Shown here piece by piece: positions 61,446 through 64,000 of a stretch of DNA of 64,000 nucleotides (position 1 is its first letter; each line of letters starts with the position of its first letter). Source of the stretch: Chloroflexota bacterium (lineage in GTDB: Bacteria; Chloroflexota; Anaerolineae; Anaerolineales; Villigracilaceae); the NCBI GenBank assembly GCA_016213105.1, contig JACRBN010000025.1, positions 1 to 64,000 on the forward strand. The letters run 5' to 3'. The position numbers and the translations under genes were made by a program. Under the pieces are notes generated by a model, which searched no databases, was not told the DNA's origin, and saw only the letters and a program-made list of their open reading frames with translations.

Positions 61446-61470
61446 AAAAGTCCCCGCCTGAGCGGGGACT
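61446..61470 (-). terminator. Intrinsic terminator of the TPR gene
   Basis: AGTCCCCGC/GCGGGGACT stem followed on the minus strand by TTTT. Confidence 0.85.
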
Positions 61471-61479
61471 GGTTCTGAT

Positions 61480-63798
61480 CTATGAATTGCCCGGCTGCAT
61501 CTGTATCAGCAACTGACGGTAATCCTCCACGTTGGGCGGGTCCATCAGGATGATGCGTTGAATGACTTCCGTGGCTTCCTTCTTCCTGCCCGAGGTCAGC
61601 AGGGCTTCGCCGACGATGTCCAGTTGCGCAACGGCCTCCGGCATGCGGCCCGCGCGATGCAGATGTTCGGCCAGGGATCGCCGCAGCATGTGTTGATCCT
61701 CGTGCTCCGCCACCAGCTCCTCCAGGAACTTGAGCAGTTTCTCGGTCTGGTGCTTGCTTTCGAGGTAGGTGACGAATCCCTCCAGTTCCGTCGACGCCTG
61801 CGACTCCTGTCCCAGGCGCAGGTTGAGTTCCACCAGGTTCTTGCGCACGCTTTCGTCGTCGGGGCGCAGGGTGCGGATCTGCTCGAAGACGCGCAGGGCC
61901 TGTTTCCAGTTCAGGCGCTGCAGGTCAATATCGGCCATGCGCTGCAGGATGTGGACATTCCAGCCACGGTCGGCGTTCGACTGCTGCACCACCCGCAGGG
62001 CGGTGGTGTATGTTTTGCGGGCCATGTCCAACTCGGCCAGGCGGTAATGAATTTCGGCCAGTTCCAGGTATTCGCTGATGGCATCGTCCACCATGCCGCG
62101 CGCCACGAGCTGGTCGATCAGGCGGTTGCGAGCGGAAAGGTCCATCGGCGCAAGTTGGATGACGCGCCGCAGGATTTTGGTGGCCTGGGCCACCTCCCCG
62201 CGCACGCTGTAGGCATGCGCCACCACGCTGAATTTCGTGATCGCTTCCTGTGAGCGCCCCTCCTGGATCAACAGCTCGCCGATCAGGTTGTGGAGCGGCA
62301 GGTAGGTGGGCGCATGCTGCACCGCATCGAAGGCCTCCGCCATGGCGGGACGCAGGAAGCCCATACGCGCCAGTTGATGCACGCGATTGATCGACTCGAG
62401 CACCTGGCTGGATTGGGCCTGCATGAGCACGTCGGCGATGGGCATGATCGTTCCGCCATCCTGCTTCGGCATCTGTTCGCGGGCCTTGTGCAACTGGTCG
62501 CGCCAGTCGGAGCGCACCAGCAAGCCATTGACGTTCTCACACAATCGGCGGCAGGCCTCCTCGTCCGTTTGGTTCTGCTGGGCCTCGATCAGCGGCTCGT
62601 ACATCTGGCGGATCTCGTCCGACTGGTCGGCGGGCACGATCATCGCATCGGCCAGCCGCAGGGCTTCGAGATATTCGATGGAGGCGTCGCGGGTCTGGCC
62701 CTTTCTGTTCATAAGCTGACCCTGCAGCAGGCGGGATGCCAGATTGTAATCGATGTGTTTGACGGCGTGCTGGATGTGGCGCTGGGCGCTCTCGATGCGC
62801 TCGCTCTTGCTGCGCAGCAAACCCAGCAGGAAATACAGGGACGGGTGGCTGAATCCCGCTTCGAGGGCGCGATCCAACTCTTCGGCCGCCTGGGCGTCCT
62901 GGTTGCGGGTCAGGGCATCGATGGCCAGGCCGAGGTGCAGCACCACCTTGGTCTGCTCGGCATTCTGCATGGCCAGTTGTCCCGTGCCGCGCATGATGGC
63001 GGCCATGCCGCGCCGCTCCTGCGAGGCGGCGGGACTCTCGTCGGAATATTCGAAGAGGATTTCCGCCAGCTGGGATAACGCCTTTTGGCGCGCCTCCATG
63101 AGCGGGTCCAGGCCCGAATCGGTCGGCTTCGGGCTTTTCAATTGCTTGACCTGCGCCATGCGGATGGGTCCCGTCCCGCCCTTGCCGCGCACGGGCTTGG
63201 GCAGCAACTGCCCCGTCTGGAGCAGGGATTGGGCCTGGCTGGCCTCGGCGCTGCCGGGCAGCAACTGCAGGGCCCGGTTGACCATCTCCTGCGTCTTGTC
63301 GCCATTGCCCGCGCGTTGAAAGATGCTGGCAATGGCAAGGTATTCGGTGACGGCCTGTTGCGGGTGGCCAAGTTTCTCGTGGACCAGCGCCAGGCGCGAG
63401 TGGGCGGCGGCGTGATCGGGGTTGAGCGTGGTGACGCGCACCCAGTTTTCGATGGCCTTCTCGACATCGCGCTGGTTGATGTACAGGTCGGCGGAACGCA
63501 TGGCTGCATCCACGGCCATCTTCAGGTCACCCAGACGTTCGGAGATCTGGGCCACCTTCTCGAAAGACACGGGATCGTTGGGCGCCATCTTGGCGACGTA
63601 CTGGTACGTTTGCAACGCCTCCTCGAATTGCCCCACTTGGAAGAGCGCCAGGCCAAGGCTGTTGAGCGCCTTGGGATGATCGGGAAATTCCTGCAGGGCC
63701 ATGCGGTAGGAATGGATGGCTTTCTCCCATTCCTGGTCCCAGGCTGCGGAATGCCCCTCGTTCATGGCTTTCTGAAAGACGTCTTCTCGTCCAGGCAT
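61480..63798 (-). CDS. Large TPR-repeat protein
   Basis: This 772-aa protein consists of many tetratricopeptide repeats with no signal peptide or membrane helix. Examples are EKAIHSYRMALQEFPDHPKA and ALNSLGLALFQVGQFEEAL near the N-terminus, AVDAAMRSADLYINQRDVEK, then DDAISEYLELAEIHYRLAEL and ALRVFEQIRTLRPDDESVRK near the C-terminus. A short low-complexity zone (KGGTGPIRMAQVKQLKSPKP) lies near residue 215. TPR proteins are scaffolds, so a partner-binding role is inferred. A TAGAGA box about six nt before the ATG suggests a leaderless start. Confidence 0.85.
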   Translation of the reverse strand: MPGREDVFQKAMNEGHSAAWDQEWEKAIHSYRMALQEFPDHPKALNSLGLALFQVGQFEEALQTYQYVAKMAPNDPVSFEKVAQISERLGDLKMAVDAAMRSADLYINQRDVEKAIENWVRVTTLNPDHAAAHSRLALVHEKLGHPQQAVTEYLAIASIFQRAGNGDKTQEMVNRALQLLPGSAEASQAQSLLQTGQLLPKPVRGKGGTGPIRMAQVKQLKSPKPTDSGLDPLMEARQKALSQLAEILFEYSDESPAASQERRGMAAIMRGTGQLAMQNAEQTKVVLHLGLAIDALTRNQDAQAAEELDRALEAGFSHPSLYFLLGLLRSKSERIESAQRHIQHAVKHIDYNLASRLLQGQLMNRKGQTRDASIEYLEALRLADAMIVPADQSDEIRQMYEPLIEAQQNQTDEEACRRLCENVNGLLVRSDWRDQLHKAREQMPKQDGGTIMPIADVLMQAQSSQVLESINRVHQLARMGFLRPAMAEAFDAVQHAPTYLPLHNLIGELLIQEGRSQEAITKFSVVAHAYSVRGEVAQATKILRRVIQLAPMDLSARNRLIDQLVARGMVDDAISEYLELAEIHYRLAELDMARKTYTTALRVVQQSNADRGWNVHILQRMADIDLQRLNWKQALRVFEQIRTLRPDDESVRKNLVELNLRLGQESQASTELEGFVTYLESKHQTEKLLKFLEELVAEHEDQHMLRRSLAEHLHRAGRMPEAVAQLDIVGEALLTSGRKKEATEVIQRIILMDPPNVEDYRQLLIQMQPGNS

Positions 63799-63870
63799 AA
63801 CGAATCTCTACTGTTTCATCAAAGAGTGCGCAAAGTCGACAGGGATATTTTATCTTTAGTGGGTGGAAAT

Positions 63871-63912
63871 TGCCAATTCGATGACGGAGCAAAACCGCAG
63901 GTCGAATTGGCA
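63871..63912. repeat. TGCCAATTCGA hairpin repeat
   Basis: An 11-bp stem (63871-63881 with 63902-63912) lies between the TPR gene and the partial gene at the window end. Confidence 0.6.
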
Positions 63913-63919
63913 GGCTGGC

Positions 63920-64000
63920 CTACAGCACCGTCATCCCGCCCCAACTGGCGCCGTAACGCGCCTCGGTCGAAAGCGGAATGCTGAGCGGATAGGCCGCGGA
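63920..64000 (-). CDS. C-terminal tip of a gene running beyond the window
   Basis: On the minus strand an open frame enters from the right and stops at TAG (63920-63922). The 26 visible residues end AYPLSIPLSTEARYGASWGG plus four residues (MTVL). I cannot name the family from this tip. The codon use resembles the neighbours. Confidence 0.5.
   Translation of the reverse strand, partial: SAAYPLSIPLSTEARYGASWGGMTVL

Overview
The window is a chromosomal segment of an uncultured or little-studied Chloroflexota bacterium, most likely class Anaerolineae. The evidence is the 5' end of its 16S rRNA gene (positions 46-63 equal the EUB338-III probe target, a variant reported for many Chloroflexi filaments), GC-rich genes with Chloroflexota-style housekeeping proteins, an actinobacterial-type inositol-phosphate synthase, many Ser/Thr kinases, and Pro/Thr-rich lipoprotein linkers. 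This assignment is inference; no database search was run. Most genes carry no visible consensus -35 box. Several are preceded by an extended -10 box only 6-9 nt before the start codon, which suggests frequent leaderless mRNAs.

Layout. 0-1 kb: 5' end of a 16S gene (minus strand) with two tandem consensus promoters. 1-4 kb: a signalling operon of an FHA-winged-helix regulator, a membrane Ser/Thr kinase, and a membrane protein that repeats the kinase's own membrane module. 4-6.3 kb: a GT1 glycosyltransferase divergent from an NAD-binding oxidoreductase. 6.3-9.4 kb: dnaX-ybaB-(small inserted gene)-recR. 9.5-11.8 kb: a lamin-tail-domain protein and two paralogous lipoproteins that share a 27-bp upstream element. 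11.8-18.3 kb: hrcA-grpE-dnaK-dnaJ with a perfect CIRCE operator, followed by a Nudix hydrolase and prmA. 19.3-22.3 kb: a PerR-type Fur regulator and a P1B-4 metal ATPase behind a PerR-box promoter, probably an iron-efflux and peroxide-response operon. 22.4-26.8 kb: two paralogous PknB-type kinases with predicted beta-propeller sensor tails. 26.9-32.9 kb: a PAP2 phosphatase, a transglutaminase-domain membrane protein, a GAF-PAS adenylate cyclase and a LysM protein.

33-41.8 kb: HIT hydrolase, polysaccharide deacetylase, inositol-3-phosphate synthase, GAF histidine kinase, PfkB-like kinase, M20 peptidase, a solitary DNA methyltransferase and an SDR-type threonine dehydrogenase. 41.9-49.5 kb: envelope and lipoprotein genes (two FGE-fold lipoproteins without the catalytic cysteines, a C39-like peptidase with a TPR-like tail, a GT-C glycosyltransferase, a possible PD-(D/E)XK protein). 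49.6-51 kb: SAM-I riboswitch and metK. 51-54.5 kb: a gene-poor accessory patch in which three copies of a ~63-bp repeat bracket two AT-rich genes. 54.6-60.1 kb: a four-gene glycan operon (MraY/WecA-type transferase, two GT2 enzymes, a large GT-C membrane enzyme). 60.2-64 kb: heme A synthase, a 772-aa TPR protein and the 3' tip of another gene.

Small palindromic repeats of several families occupy many of the intergenic gaps. I saw no CRISPR array, prophage, insertion sequence or intact tRNA gene.
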